Part shown: positions 10,134-18,277 of the stretch, in pieces | Position numbering within the stretch: position 1 is the stretch's first letter | Layout: each line of letters opens with the position of its first letter | Assembly (NCBI RefSeq): GCF_017573465.1 | Contig: NZ_JAGEPF010000020.1 | Span: 1-64,000, forward strand | Direction of reading: 5' to 3' | Length of the DNA stretch: 64,000 nt | Origin: Actinomadura violacea | GTDB lineage: Bacteria > Actinomycetota > Actinomycetes > Streptosporangiales > Streptosporangiaceae | Program-made: the position numbers and the translations under genes | The notes under the pieces: generated by a model | The model's input: only the letters and a program-made list of their open reading frames with translations | Database searches by the model: none | What the model was told of the DNA's origin: nothing

Positions 10134-10286
10134 CTCGGGCAGACCCTCCCCGGCCTTTGTGGGTGTCTCGACACCTCGCCGTGGACCTGCGGCGGGTACG
10201 AGCCCGATCGTAGGGGACGGTAACGACCGGTTCGTACCTCGCCTGCGATGTGTCTTGACAAGGCCGGGGAGGGGCTGTTCAGGCGA

Positions 10287-10346
10287 GCGTGCCCCGCGGG
10301 GTCCGCGGCTGCCGCGCCGTTCCGGCCACGGCCCCGCGGGGCACGC
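10287..10346 (-). terminator. Hairpin after the small gene at 10353
   Basis: A 15-bp perfect inverted repeat, with arms at 10287-10301 and 10332-10346, the core being CGTGCCCCGCGGGG and its complement, lies just downstream of the stop codon of the minus-strand gene at 10353. The 30-base loop can form a smaller stem. It is likely to terminate that transcript before mscS. Confidence 0.55.
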
Positions 10347-10352
10347 CCGGCT

Positions 10353-10751
10353 CTAGGGGCGGCCCGCGGGCCGCATCTCCCGGTCCAGTGGCTGCAGGAC
10401 GTGCGCGAGCTTGCCGGCCGCGCCGCCCACGTCGTCGACGCGGTGCATGCGCTCGCCCCACGACCACCAGAAGTAGTGGTCGCGCGTCTCGGGGGCGGGC
10501 GCGCAGGTGACGTCCTCGGCCAGGCTCGCCGCGGCCGGGTTCACCACCCGCAGGAACGCCGGGCCCGAGCGGGTCCGGACCACGCGGGCCACCAGGCCGC
10601 GCGCGCCGAGCTCGCGCTCCAGCGCCCGGAGGTAGCCGACGCGTCTGTCGCTGACCACCTGCGTTCCTCCTCCGTCGGTCGTGCCGGGCGCCGCTGCGCC
10701 GGGCCGCTCGTGTGCCGCCGGTGCCGCCGGTTCCTGCGTCGTCGTCTGCAT
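10353..10751 (-). CDS. Conserved small protein divergent from XRE/TPR regulator
   Basis: A 132-residue protein I cannot assign to a characterised family. The first 35 residues are Ala/Pro/Thr-rich and probably disordered. The conserved part reads VGYLRALERELGARGLVARVV, then a short beta-like stretch and DHYFWWSWGERMHRVDD. The aromatic DHYFWWSWGE block is striking and resembles small actinobacterial proteins of unknown function. ATG 10751 is chosen because AAGGAT lies 6 bases upstream; longer upstream starts would add non-conserved sequence. It is divergent from the XRE/TPR regulator across a 409-bp gap, so it may be a regulatory target or partner (inference). Confidence 0.65.
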   Translation of the reverse strand: MQTTTQEPAAPAAHERPGAAAPGTTDGGGTQVVSDRRVGYLRALERELGARGLVARVVRTRSGPAFLRVVNPAAASLAEDVTCAPAPETRDHYFWWSWGERMHRVDDVGGAAGKLAHVLQPLDREMRPAGRP

Positions 10752-11160
10752 CGCCGATCCTTCGTCGCCGGCCCCGGCGTGCGCGGCGCGTGACCGCGCG
10801 GCCGCCGGGACGGCCGGCAATTGATCAACCCTCTGGATCCGTTCCGTTGCTCCCGGTGAGAATTGCAACTCTCACGGTGGCGGGTCAAGGGAGGCCCTGT
10901 CCGGCGAAGTACCGGATTACCCCACCTCAGAGGAAGCCTCACACCCGGCGGAGGAAGAATCTCTACCCTGAGGGGTGAGGACGCATCCGGAGCCCCTGTC
11001 TTTCCCGGGAATCGCTTGGCCCGCCCCGCCGTCAGGGTTACGCTGCGTGCGCGAGAGATTATCTGTCGTGGCCATCTATTGACCGGTCGCCGTGGCCTGG
11101 ACGACCGCCCCTCCCCCGGAGGAGCGCCGCCCCGGCCCGACGGTGAGGAGGCCGGAATCG
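10752..11160. other. 409-bp divergent intergenic region
   Basis: No gene is seen here. It contains TTGATCAA (a perfect 8-bp palindrome at about 10821), the 20-bp near-perfect palindrome at 10856-10875, and AT-richer patches. It must hold the promoters of both flanking genes. An in-frame extension of the XRE gene back to 11092 is possible but lacks a ribosome-binding site. Confidence 0.5.
10856..10875. promoter_or_regulatory. 20-bp palindrome, candidate operator
   Basis: GTGAGAATTGCAACTCTCAC is symmetric except for one pair (the A at position 7 and the C at position 14). It sits about 105 bases upstream of the small minus-strand gene and 285 bases before the XRE regulator. The symmetry suggests a dimeric regulator, possibly the neighbouring XRE protein. 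Confidence 0.45.
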
Positions 11161-12828
11161 ATGTCGGACCCCCCTCGGAAAGAAACGGACGTGGCTCGCC
11201 GGATCCGTGCGCACGCTCTGGCCCGAGGGCGCAGCCCGCAGGAGATCGCGCACGAGATACACGAGCAGTGCGGCCCCCTGTTCGGCACCAGCAGGGTCAA
11301 GGCGCACCGCCTGGCCCACGGTGTCGCGCTGTCCGACATCGTGGCCCAGGTCAAGGCCCTGTACGAGGTCGACGGCAAGCCCCTTCCCCGGCTCGGGGAG
11401 ACGCTGCTGTCGGCCTATGAGAGCGGGTACAAAAGACCCGGTCCCGAGTATCTGCACTACCTGTGCGCCGTGTACCGCGTCGAGCCCGATCAGCTCGACT
11501 ACAAGAGCCCCTGCATATGCGGACGGGGACACGCCGTCCGCGCGGGGGCCGCCACGGTGCCGCAGCCGCGCGCCCCCGAAAGGCACGCGGCGCAGCATCC
11601 CGACGCACCGCTCGTCGGGTCGATCATCCCCAGGGCGGAGGACCGCCACTGGGTGGACGTCAACGACTTACGGGGCCCAGACCGCGCCGACGGCCCCCTG
11701 TCCATTGATGTGGGAGAGGAGGACATCGTGCTTCGTAGGACCCTTCTGCAACTGCTGGCCGGAGCGGGCGTGGCGCTCGACGGTCAGTTCTTGGGTGCGG
11801 TCGACAACCTTCGGCGCAAGATGGACGACACGCTGGTCGGCGCGACGGTCTCGCCGACCATGCTCGACCAATGGGAGGAGACCACCTACGGCTACGGCCG
11901 GCAGTACCAGGCGACGCCGTCGCTGCGGATGCTGTGCGACGTGCTGCTGGACTTCAGCGAGGTGCGCCGCATGTGCGACAAGCGGCAGCCGGTGGAGCTG
12001 CAGGAGCGGCTGTGCCGGATCGCGGCGCAGCTGTCCGGGCTGTCCGGCCTGATCATGATCAATCTGGGCGACCACCGGCTGGCCCGCTCGTTCTTCCGGA
12101 CCGCGCGCACCGCGGCCGACGAGACCGGCGACCGCCGGCTGCGCGCCTGGGTGACCGTCCGCGAGTCGCTCGTGCCGATGTACTACGGCGACCCCCGCGA
12201 GGCGCTGCACCTGGCGCGCAAGGCGCAGGACCTGGCCGGCCGCACCCCCGGGGTGGCCGCCGCCATGGCGCCCGCGGTGGAGGCCCGCGCGCTCGGCATG
12301 CTGGCGTTGCGCGGACGCGGCGACGCGGCGCCGAGCGCCCGCCGGGCGCTCGTGCGCGGGCGCTCGGTGTTCGACCAGTTGTCCAAGACCGATACGAACG
12401 ACCTGGTGTTCGGCTTCACCGACCGGCAGATGGCCTTCTATGAGGGCGACACGTTCACCAATCTCGGCGACCACAAGCACGGCGACGAGGTGCTGAGCCA
12501 CGCGCTGACGCTGTACGCGCCGACCGACCGCGTCGACCTGACTCTCGTGCGCCTCGACCGGGCGATGTGCAAGCTGCATTCGGGCAACCCGGACGCGGCG
12601 CTGGTCGGCGGGCAGGAGGCGATCCTGGACCTGCCGCCCGACCACCGGTCCGACATCCTGGTGCACCGGGCCCGCCAGATCGGCGCCGCCGTGCAGGCCA
12701 AGCACGGCGAGATCGCCGGGCTGCGGGAGTTCCGGGAGGCGCTCGCGGGGCCCTGGGTCACCAGCCCCACCAAGGAGCCCGCCCCCACCGGGGAGCGCAA
12801 CCCCGTCCCCCCGGCCGAGCAGGTCTGA
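11161..12828 (+). CDS. XRE-type helix-turn-helix regulator with TPR-like domain
   Basis: A 555-residue cytosolic regulator. Residues 10-110 contain an extended XRE-like region (VARRIRAHALARGRSPQEIAHEIHEQ, then LAHGVALSDIVAQVKALYE and LLSAYESGYKRPGPEYLHYL). The HTH is followed by a CICGRGH motif and a low-complexity linker. From about residue 190 the protein is helical, with tetratricopeptide-like units (LGDHRLARSFFRTARTAADETGD, YYGDPREALHLARKAQDLAG). In actinomycetes this architecture is typical of developmental or secondary-metabolism regulators; the ligand is unknown. ATG 11161 has GAGGAGG upstream. It is followed after 6 bases by the GNAT gene, forming a two-gene operon. Confidence 0.82.
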   Translation: MSDPPRKETDVARRIRAHALARGRSPQEIAHEIHEQCGPLFGTSRVKAHRLAHGVALSDIVAQVKALYEVDGKPLPRLGETLLSAYESGYKRPGPEYLHYLCAVYRVEPDQLDYKSPCICGRGHAVRAGAATVPQPRAPERHAAQHPDAPLVGSIIPRAEDRHWVDVNDLRGPDRADGPLSIDVGEEDIVLRRTLLQLLAGAGVALDGQFLGAVDNLRRKMDDTLVGATVSPTMLDQWEETTYGYGRQYQATPSLRMLCDVLLDFSEVRRMCDKRQPVELQERLCRIAAQLSGLSGLIMINLGDHRLARSFFRTARTAADETGDRRLRAWVTVRESLVPMYYGDPREALHLARKAQDLAGRTPGVAAAMAPAVEARALGMLALRGRGDAAPSARRALVRGRSVFDQLSKTDTNDLVFGFTDRQMAFYEGDTFTNLGDHKHGDEVLSHALTLYAPTDRVDLTLVRLDRAMCKLHSGNPDAALVGGQEAILDLPPDHRSDILVHRARQIGAAVQAKHGEIAGLREFREALAGPWVTSPTKEPAPTGERNPVPPAEQV

Positions 12829-12834
12829 CCGGGC

Positions 12835-13518
12835 ATGGGAACGCCCGACGGCGCCTCGGCGCAGGAACCTCCCGCGCCCGGCGCGGAACCCGCGGGCCCG
12901 CAGGCCGGGCCCCCGGCACCGTCCGCCGCCGACCCCCGTCCCCGCCGCCGCGCCCTGGTGCGGCTGCAGGGGGATCCCCCCGTCTGGAGCTTCGGGGAAC
13001 TGCGGCTGCGCCGCTACCGGGCCCGCGACCACGCCACCGTCCTCGCCCTGCACCGCGAGGGCCTGGCGCAGGTGGGCCTGCGACCCGGCGACGGCGTCTA
13101 CTACGACCACGACTTCTTCCGGATGGAGGACATCTATCTGCGCAATGACGGCGAGTTCCTCGTCGGCGAGGTCGACGGGCTGATCGTCGCGATGGGCGGC
13201 CTGCGGCGCGCCGACCTCGTCCCCGGGGGCCGGGCACGGGCGTTCGGCGGCTACGCGCCGGGCGACCCCGTGCTCGACGCGGTGGAGATGGTGCGGCTGC
13301 GGGTGCGGCCGTCCGCCCAGCGGCGCGGCTACGGCGCCGCGGTCGTCTCCGCACTGGAGGAGCGCGCCGCCGAGTACGGGTACCGGGTCCTGCGCGGCGA
13401 CACGACCGAACTGCAGGCCCCGGCCCTCGCCCTGTACCGCAAGTTCGGCTGGAGGGAGACGCGCCGCGAGGTGATCGGCGGCTTCGTCAACATCTACATC
13501 GAGAAGGAACTCCGCTAA
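12835..13518 (+). CDS. GNAT-family N-acetyltransferase
   Basis: A 227-residue protein with a 40-residue Pro/Ala-rich N-terminal extension and then a single GNAT domain. The domain begins at LRLRRYRARDHATVLALHREGL. The acetyl-CoA pyrophosphate-binding loop is seen in VRLRVRPSAQRRGYGAAVVSAL (Q/R-x-x-G-x-G/A as QRRGYGA). The domain ends with ALALYRKFGWRETRREVIGGF. The acceptor substrate is unknown. It starts 6 bases after the XRE regulator, so it is probably cotranscribed and may act in the same process. A 13-bp near-perfect tandem duplication straddles its stop codon. Confidence 0.85.
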   Translation: MGTPDGASAQEPPAPGAEPAGPQAGPPAPSAADPRPRRRALVRLQGDPPVWSFGELRLRRYRARDHATVLALHREGLAQVGLRPGDGVYYDHDFFRMEDIYLRNDGEFLVGEVDGLIVAMGGLRRADLVPGGRARAFGGYAPGDPVLDAVEMVRLRVRPSAQRRGYGAAVVSALEERAAEYGYRVLRGDTTELQAPALALYRKFGWRETRREVIGGFVNIYIEKELR

Positions 13519-13536
13519 GGAATTCCGCTGAGGACA

Positions 13537-13593
13537 CCCGAGCCGCGGGACGGCGCGCCGGCGGCGCGGCGCGGCGCGCGCCTGCGGCTCGGG
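13537..13593 (+). terminator. Hairpin after GNAT gene
   Basis: CCCGAGCCGC (13537-13546) and GCGGCTCGGG (13584-13593) are perfect 10-bp complements. The GC-rich sequence between them can pair further. It starts 18 bases after the GNAT stop codon. Confidence 0.55.
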
Positions 13594-13602
13594 ACGTGTC
13601 AT

Positions 13603-13766
13603 TGTGGGGGGGCGACCCCCCACACCCCCCGGGCATGGCGCTGGCCTGCGCCTTTCGACTCCGCTAGCGCTCCGCTACAGGCTTCGGCCACCGCCATGGT
13701 GGGGGGCCTGCCCCCCACGCCCCCCGGCGGGGGCTTCGCCCCCACACCCCCTTGGGGCTCCGCCCC
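13603..13766. repeat. Array of GC-rich hairpins in convergent gap
   Basis: Four compact hairpins follow each other: TGTGGGGGG-GCGA-CCCCCCACA (13603-13624), GTGGGGGGC/GCCCCCCAC (13699-13718), GGGGGC-TTC-GCCCCC (13729-13743) and GGGGC-TCC-GCCCC (13754-13766). Between the first two lies CTCCGCTAGCGCTCCGC (13659-13675), flanked by imperfect complements. The region fills the gap between the GNAT and methyltransferase genes and probably terminates both. The GCGA hairpin and the 17-mer are shared with 6898-6985. Confidence 0.65.
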
Positions 13767-13799
13767 TTGCCCCCTGTGCCTTGGCGGCGCCGGGGACGT

Positions 13800-14594
13800 T
13801 CAGGCGTTGGGGAGGGTGCCGCCTACCAGTTGCATTAGGGGGTAGCGGCGGCGGCGGACGTCGGTGAAGCCGCGGTCGGCCAGTGCGCCGGTGACCTCCT
13901 GGTCGCCGAACACCGTGTAGCCGGTGGCGCGGCGGATCAGTTCGCCGCCGACCTTCGAGGCGTACAGCGGCGTCAGCCGGCGGGAGGTGAGGATGATCAG
14001 CCGGCCGCCGGGGCGCAGCACGCGGGTCATGCCGTCGACGGCCGCCCACGGGTCGTCGAACAGGTACAGCGCGCCGAAGCAGCAGACGGCGTCGAACGTC
14101 GCGTCGCGGAACGGCAGGTCGACGGCGTTGCCGCGGACGTAGCAGACCTCGCCGCCGGCGGGGGTGTCGGCCTCGGCGCGCGCCAGCATGGTGGCGGAGG
14201 CGTCGACCCCGACGACGAGGCCGCCGTCGCCGACGCCCTCGGCGAGCGCGCGGGTCACGTTGCCCGGGCCGCACGCCACGTCCAGCACGGTCGCGTCCGG
14301 ACGGCCCTCGCCGCCCGGCTGCCCGAGACCCAGCCAGTCCCGCGCCGTCGCCTGCTCGGCGGCGGTGTCGGGGCCGATCGGCCAGCCCTTGGCGAGGTTG
14401 AAGCCGACGGGCCGCCAGACCTTCTCGTAGATCTGCGGGAGGAACGTCGACTCCATGACCGACTGGGCCAGCGACGGCGCCCGCTCCTCGGCGGGGCCGA
14501 GGAGATCGAGGTAGCCGGCCGTCAGGTCGGGCTCGGCGGGCGGTTCGCGCAGCAGACCGAGCACCCGGTCCACGGCGGACGGGCTGCGCACCAT
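13800..14594 (-). CDS. Class I SAM-dependent methyltransferase
   Basis: A roughly 264-residue Rossmann-fold methyltransferase. Motif I is VLDVACGPGNVTRAL, followed by GGLVVGVDASATMLARAEAD (motif post I), YVRGNAVDLPFRDATFDAVCC (motifs II/III) and VLRPGGRLIILTSRR. This matches the UbiE/type 11 group acting on small molecules. The helical N-terminal part (LAQSVMESTFLPQIYEKVWRP) resembles actinobacterial methyltransferases of unknown substrate. The start is uncertain: ATG 14594 is given; GTG 14600 has a better-spaced GGGGG; a TTG at 14630 is also in frame. No biosynthetic partner is adjacent. Confidence 0.82.
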   Translation of the reverse strand: MVRSPSAVDRVLGLLREPPAEPDLTAGYLDLLGPAEERAPSLAQSVMESTFLPQIYEKVWRPVGFNLAKGWPIGPDTAAEQATARDWLGLGQPGGEGRPDATVLDVACGPGNVTRALAEGVGDGGLVVGVDASATMLARAEADTPAGGEVCYVRGNAVDLPFRDATFDAVCCFGALYLFDDPWAAVDGMTRVLRPGGRLIILTSRRLTPLYASKVGGELIRRATGYTVFGDQEVTGALADRGFTDVRRRRYPLMQLVGGTLPNA

Positions 14595-14676
14595 CGACAC
14601 GTTCACCCCCGTTATTAGATCACCCGTCAATTTCGTCCCGCCAGCCCGCCGTCTGTGACCCGCCTCACCGCGCGCC

Positions 14677-16755
14677 TCAGGGCAGGCTGAGGGCGGTCTG
14701 GGCGGCGATGAAGGTGAGGGTGTCGGTCATCAGGTCGATCGACCGGCTGACCGAGCGGGCGGCGTGGCCCACCTCCGACTCGTTGCGCAGCAGGATCGGG
14801 GCGTCCGACGCTGTCGCGTGCTGGAGGGCGGCGCACAGCTTGCGGGCGTGCAGCGGGTCGACGCGGGTGTCGCTGCCGAACGTGGTGAACAGCGTCGCCG
14901 GATACGCCGTCCCCGCGTGGACGTGGTGGTACGGCGAGTAGCCGAGCAGCCAGCCGAGCTCCACCGGGTCGTCCGCCGTCCCGTACTCGTCGTTCCACGT
15001 CTGGCCGAGCCCGAACCGCTCGTAGCGGACCATGTCCAGCAGCGGCGCCGAGCAGACCACCGCCCGGTACAGGTCGGGGCGCTGGGTCAGGGCGGCGCCG
15101 ACGAGCAGGCCGCCGTTCGACCCGCCGGAGATCGCCAGCTGCGCCGGGGTGGTGAGCCCGTCGGCGATCAGCTTCTCCGCGGCGGCGTGGAAGTCGTCGA
15201 ACACGTTCTGCTTGTGCTCGCGCATCCCCGCGCGGTGCCACTCCTCGCCCTCCTCGGACCCGCCGCGCAGGTTCGCGATCGCGTAGACGCCGCCCGCCTC
15301 GACCCAGGCCAGGATGCTCGCCGAGTACGACGGCGTCAGCGAGATGTTGAAGCCGCCGTAGCCGTAGAGGATCGCCGGCCGCGGGCCGGACGCGCCGGGC
15401 CGCGACGCCACCAGCATCCGCACCTCGGTGCCGTCCGCGGAGGTGTAGGCCACCTGCCGGGTCTCGATCTCGGGGACCTCGACGGTGCCGGGCGCGGACG
15501 CCCACAGGCTCGTCTCGCCGGTGCGGGCGTCGTAGCGCAGGACGGACGAGGGTGTGACGTTGTCGGTGTAGCCGAACCATGCCTCGTGGCCGCCCTCGGG
15601 CCGCTCGACGATCCCGCCGATCGAGCCGAGGCCCGGCGCCGGGACGGTCCCGAGCCGCTCGCCGGACGCCAGGTCGTGCACCGTGATCTCGCTGATCGCG
15701 TGCCGCGTCCACCCGGCGAGCAGCACCGGGGCCTCGAGGCCGTCGAGGATCGCGTAGTCGGTGAGGACGGCCTCCGGGTCCTGCGGGATCAGGTCCCGCC
15801 ACGTCCGCGGCGACGGGTCGGACGGGTCGGTCACGCACAGCCGGGCCCGCGGCGCGTCCAGGTCGGTGAACACGTAGGCGCGGCCGTCCCGCCCCACGTG
15901 CAGCCCGGTCCCGGCGTCGACGCCGACCTGGACCGGCAACAGCTCGGGGCGTTCGAGCGGCGAGGCGGCGAGATCGGCGATCCACAGGTCGTTGCGAGGC
16001 GCGGTGCCCTGCGAGGCCGAGACCGTCAGCCACCGGCCGTCGCGGCTGACGCCGACACCGTAGTAGTTGGTCTTGTCCATCCCGTCGCCGAAGATCAGGA
16101 CGTCGTCGGTCTCCGGCTCGGTGCCGACCCGGTGCAGGTAGACGCGCCGGTGGTACTGCTCCTCGCCCTCCGGGACGGCCCGCGCGGGCAGCCGCCGGGT
16201 GTAGTAGAACGCCTCGCCGCCGGGCAGCCAGGCGATGCCGGACGACCGGGTCCGGTCGATCGGCCCCTCCACCCGCTCGCCGGTCGCGACGTCGATCACG
16301 AACAGCAGCGACTCCTCGTCCCCGCCCGTCGAGATCTTGTACGCCAGCAGCCGGCCCTCCTTGTCGGGCTGCCAGCCGTCCAGCGTCGTGGTGCCGCCCG
16401 GGTCCAGCGCGATCGGGTCGACGAGGGCGCGCTCGGCGCCGTCCGGGTCGACGGTGTAGAGCACCGGGTGCTCCTGCTCGGCGGTCCGCCGAGTGAAGAA
16501 CCGCCGGTCGCCGCGCCAGACCGGCGCGCCGACGCTGCCCGCGCCGAGCAGCTCGCCGAGCCGGCGGCGCAGCCGGTCGCGGCCCGGGAGCGCATCGGCG
16601 ACCTTGTGGAACAGCTCGTCCTGCGCGGCGAGCCACTCCTCGGTCTCCGCGCTGTCCGCGTCCTCCAGCCAGCGGTACGGGTCGGCGACCCGGTGGCCGT
16701 GGATGTCCTCGACGATGTCCTGGCGCCGCGCGGGCGGATAAGGCGTTCCGGTCAT
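14677..16755 (-). CDS. Prolyl oligopeptidase (S9A serine peptidase)
   Basis: A 692-residue cytosolic prolyl endopeptidase that cleaves short peptides after proline. The N-terminus reads YPPARRQDIVEDIHGHRVADPYRWLED, as in family S9A. A seven-bladed propeller covers about residues 80-420. The C-terminal hydrolase domain carries the nucleophile in ISGGSNGGLLVGA, an aspartate in FGSDTRVDPLHARKL and a histidine in SEVGHAARSVS. No signal peptide is seen. ATG 16755 is chosen because homology begins here; upstream in-frame sequence is non-conserved. It is divergent from the HNH gene. Confidence 0.92.
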   Translation of the reverse strand: MTGTPYPPARRQDIVEDIHGHRVADPYRWLEDADSAETEEWLAAQDELFHKVADALPGRDRLRRRLGELLGAGSVGAPVWRGDRRFFTRRTAEQEHPVLYTVDPDGAERALVDPIALDPGGTTTLDGWQPDKEGRLLAYKISTGGDEESLLFVIDVATGERVEGPIDRTRSSGIAWLPGGEAFYYTRRLPARAVPEGEEQYHRRVYLHRVGTEPETDDVLIFGDGMDKTNYYGVGVSRDGRWLTVSASQGTAPRNDLWIADLAASPLERPELLPVQVGVDAGTGLHVGRDGRAYVFTDLDAPRARLCVTDPSDPSPRTWRDLIPQDPEAVLTDYAILDGLEAPVLLAGWTRHAISEITVHDLASGERLGTVPAPGLGSIGGIVERPEGGHEAWFGYTDNVTPSSVLRYDARTGETSLWASAPGTVEVPEIETRQVAYTSADGTEVRMLVASRPGASGPRPAILYGYGGFNISLTPSYSASILAWVEAGGVYAIANLRGGSEEGEEWHRAGMREHKQNVFDDFHAAAEKLIADGLTTPAQLAISGGSNGGLLVGAALTQRPDLYRAVVCSAPLLDMVRYERFGLGQTWNDEYGTADDPVELGWLLGYSPYHHVHAGTAYPATLFTTFGSDTRVDPLHARKLCAALQHATASDAPILLRNESEVGHAARSVSRSIDLMTDTLTFIAAQTALSLP

Positions 16756-16928
16756 GCGATGCACTGTATTCACCGATGCGGCCGGTCCGCCCGGCCAGGC
16801 CGATCCGGGGCGCAACGCGGCCGTTTTTGCGTTCGATCTGGCCCTTCGATGGGGATATTTGGGGTAGCGGTCGGGCTGCCCCAGCCGCCACACTGATTCC
16901 AGGTCGGTTCGCCTCTGGGGAGGTCCTC

Positions 16929-17033
16929 ATGGCGAGTGCGCAGGTGCCGGAGACAATATCTCGGCCTCGGTGCGAGGCGCGCTCAGCCGCGTCCGCCGAG
17001 GCGAACCCCGGCACGCCGGCGGAGGCCGTCTGA
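16929..17033 (+). CDS. Possible 34-residue leader ORF upstream of HNH gene
   Basis: An ATG with a strong ribosome-binding site (GGGGAGG, 5 bases upstream) opens a 34-codon frame. Its peptide begins MASAQVPETISRPRCEAR and ends NPGTPAEAV. Its TGA overlaps the ATG of the HNH gene (TGATG). The peptide matches nothing I know and is Ala-rich. GGTTCGCCTC (16906-16915), just before this ribosome-binding site, is complementary to GAGGCGAACC (16998-17007) inside the ORF, so the leader can fold. It may couple translation to the HNH gene or be a small protein. Confidence 0.4.
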   Translation: MASAQVPETISRPRCEARSAASAEANPGTPAEAV

Positions 17034-17542
17034 TGAGACAGGTCCTTCTCCTGAACGCGACGTACGAACCACTCACCACGCTCCCGCTGCGGCGGGCGGT
17101 CTGCCTCGTGCTCCGGGAGAAGGCCGAGATCGTCCACCACGACGTCTCGGGCGCCACCCTGCATTCGGCGACCATGGAGGTCGAGGTCCCGTCGGTGATC
17201 CGGCTCCGCCGCTACGTCCGCATCCCGTTCCGGACCCGCGTCCCGCTGACCCGGGCCGCGCTCATGCGCCGCGACAACTTCCGCTGCGTCTACTGCGGCC
17301 GCCGCGCCGAGACCATCGACCACGTCCATCCGCGCAGCCGCGGCGGCAAGCACGTCTGGGAGAACTGCGTCGCGTCCTGCATGACCTGCAACCACCGCAA
17401 GGCCGACCGGCTGCTGTCCGAGCTCGGCTGGACGCTCGGGATGACCCCGGGCGTCCCGCGCGGCGCGCACTGGCGGCTCATCGGCATCGTCCACGACGGC
17501 GATCCCCAGTGGGCGCCGTACGTGACCGAGCCTGCCGCCTAG
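17033..17542 (+). CDS. HNH endonuclease family protein
   Basis: A 169-residue HNH protein. The N-terminus QVLLLNATYEPLTTLPLRRAV is the typical start of an actinobacterial HNH family. The zinc-binding HNH core has CVYCGRRAETIDHVHPRSRGGKHVWENCVASC in the right order: two CxxC pairs, the DH metal-binding pair and the asparagine. It ends with NHRKADRL. Members are probably metal-dependent nucleases; the housekeeping role is unknown. Start ATG 17033 has GGAGG 7 bases upstream and overlaps the stop of the small leader frame. FmdB follows 26 bases later on the same strand. Confidence 0.87.
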   Translation: MRQVLLLNATYEPLTTLPLRRAVCLVLREKAEIVHHDVSGATLHSATMEVEVPSVIRLRRYVRIPFRTRVPLTRAALMRRDNFRCVYCGRRAETIDHVHPRSRGGKHVWENCVASCMTCNHRKADRLLSELGWTLGMTPGVPRGAHWRLIGIVHDGDPQWAPYVTEPAA

Positions 17543-17568
17543 CCGGGACGGGGACGTATCCTGTCCTC

Positions 17569-17787
17569 GTGCCACGCTATGACTACCGCTGCCGCGCGTG
17601 CGGGTCGACGTTCGAGGTCTCCCGCCCGATGATCAACGCGTCCGACCCGGCGCCCTGCCCGGACGGCCACGACGACACGGTCAAGCTGCTGTCCACGGTC
17701 GCCGTCACCGGCACGTCGCGGGGCGGGGCTCCGAAGCCTCCGCCGGCCGCCGGGGGCGGCTGCTGCGGCGGAGGCTGCTGCTCCTAG
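17569..17787 (+). CDS. FmdB-family zinc-ribbon regulatory protein
   Basis: A 72-residue protein with the FmdB N-terminus PRYDYRCRACGSTFEVSRPM. The first CxxC knuckle and a CPDGH form a zinc ribbon. It ends with a Gly/Cys tail (GGGCCGGGCCS), as often seen in this family. Family members are called putative regulators; no function is established. The GTG start follows TATCCT by 6 bases (17557-17562), which suggests a leaderless transcript in addition to readthrough from the HNH gene. Confidence 0.85.
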   Translation: MPRYDYRCRACGSTFEVSRPMINASDPAPCPDGHDDTVKLLSTVAVTGTSRGGAPKPPPAAGGGCCGGGCCS

Positions 17788-17799
17788 CCCCGCCCGCCG

Positions 17800-18165
17800 C
17801 TACTCGTCCCGGCCGCCCCGGTCCTGCTGTGCCGCGCGGATCCCGGCGGCCATGGCGGCGCTGTCGTGGCCGGGGCCGCAGCCGTCGACCAGCATGATCG
17901 TCCCGGGGATGTGGTCGGCGCGCAGGTGCTTGATCTCCTGGTAGGCGGGCGAGTCGTACCAGGCCCGCGCCTTGGCGATGTCCGGGAACTCCAGCAGGAC
18001 CAGGTCGCCCTCCCACGCGCCCTCGCGGACGTCGGGGGTCTCGCCGTGGACGATGAAGCGGCCGCCGAACGGGTCCATCGTGGCCTGGATGCGCTCCATG
18101 TAGGTGAGCACCTCGTCGTGGAGCGGCGGGCAACCGTGCAGCTGGCCGAGGACGTAGGCGGTCAT
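17800..18165 (-). CDS. DUF1330 domain protein
   Basis: A 121-residue protein of the dimeric ferredoxin-like DUF1330 family. Conserved parts are FIVHGETPDVREGAWEGDLVLLEFPD and ARAWYDSPAYQEIKHLRAD, which fit the family's active-site-like pocket. No enzymatic activity is established. It starts with AYVLGQLHGC after an ATG with GGAGGAG 6 bases upstream. It lies 112 bases after the ilvD gene on the same strand, behind a strong hairpin, so it may have its own promoter. Confidence 0.8.
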   Translation of the reverse strand: MTAYVLGQLHGCPPLHDEVLTYMERIQATMDPFGGRFIVHGETPDVREGAWEGDLVLLEFPDIAKARAWYDSPAYQEIKHLRADHIPGTIMLVDGCGPGHDSAAMAAGIRAAQQDRGGRDE

Positions 18166-18192
18166 GGAGATCTCCTCCGGGTTCGTGGATCC

Positions 18193-18216
18193 GGGGCCGC
18201 CCGGTGGGGCGGCCCC
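18193..18216 (-). terminator. Hairpin after ilvD
   Basis: GGGGCCGCCC and GGGCGGCCCC form a perfect 10-bp stem with a GGTG loop. It is enclosed by a second complementary pair (GTGGATC 18185-18191 and GATCCAC 18225-18231). It lies between the ilvD stop and the DUF1330 start. Confidence 0.6.
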
Positions 18217-18277
18217 GTTGACGTGATCCACTCTGCCCGGGGGCGGGAACGGTAGCGATTACCCGCCGGGTAATGCC

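Noticed and set aside
10353..10868. Longer start (10868) for the small gene divergent from the XRE regulator
   Set aside because: The extra 39 residues are non-conserved, overlap the palindrome at 10856-10875, and the ATG at 10751 has a good ribosome-binding site.
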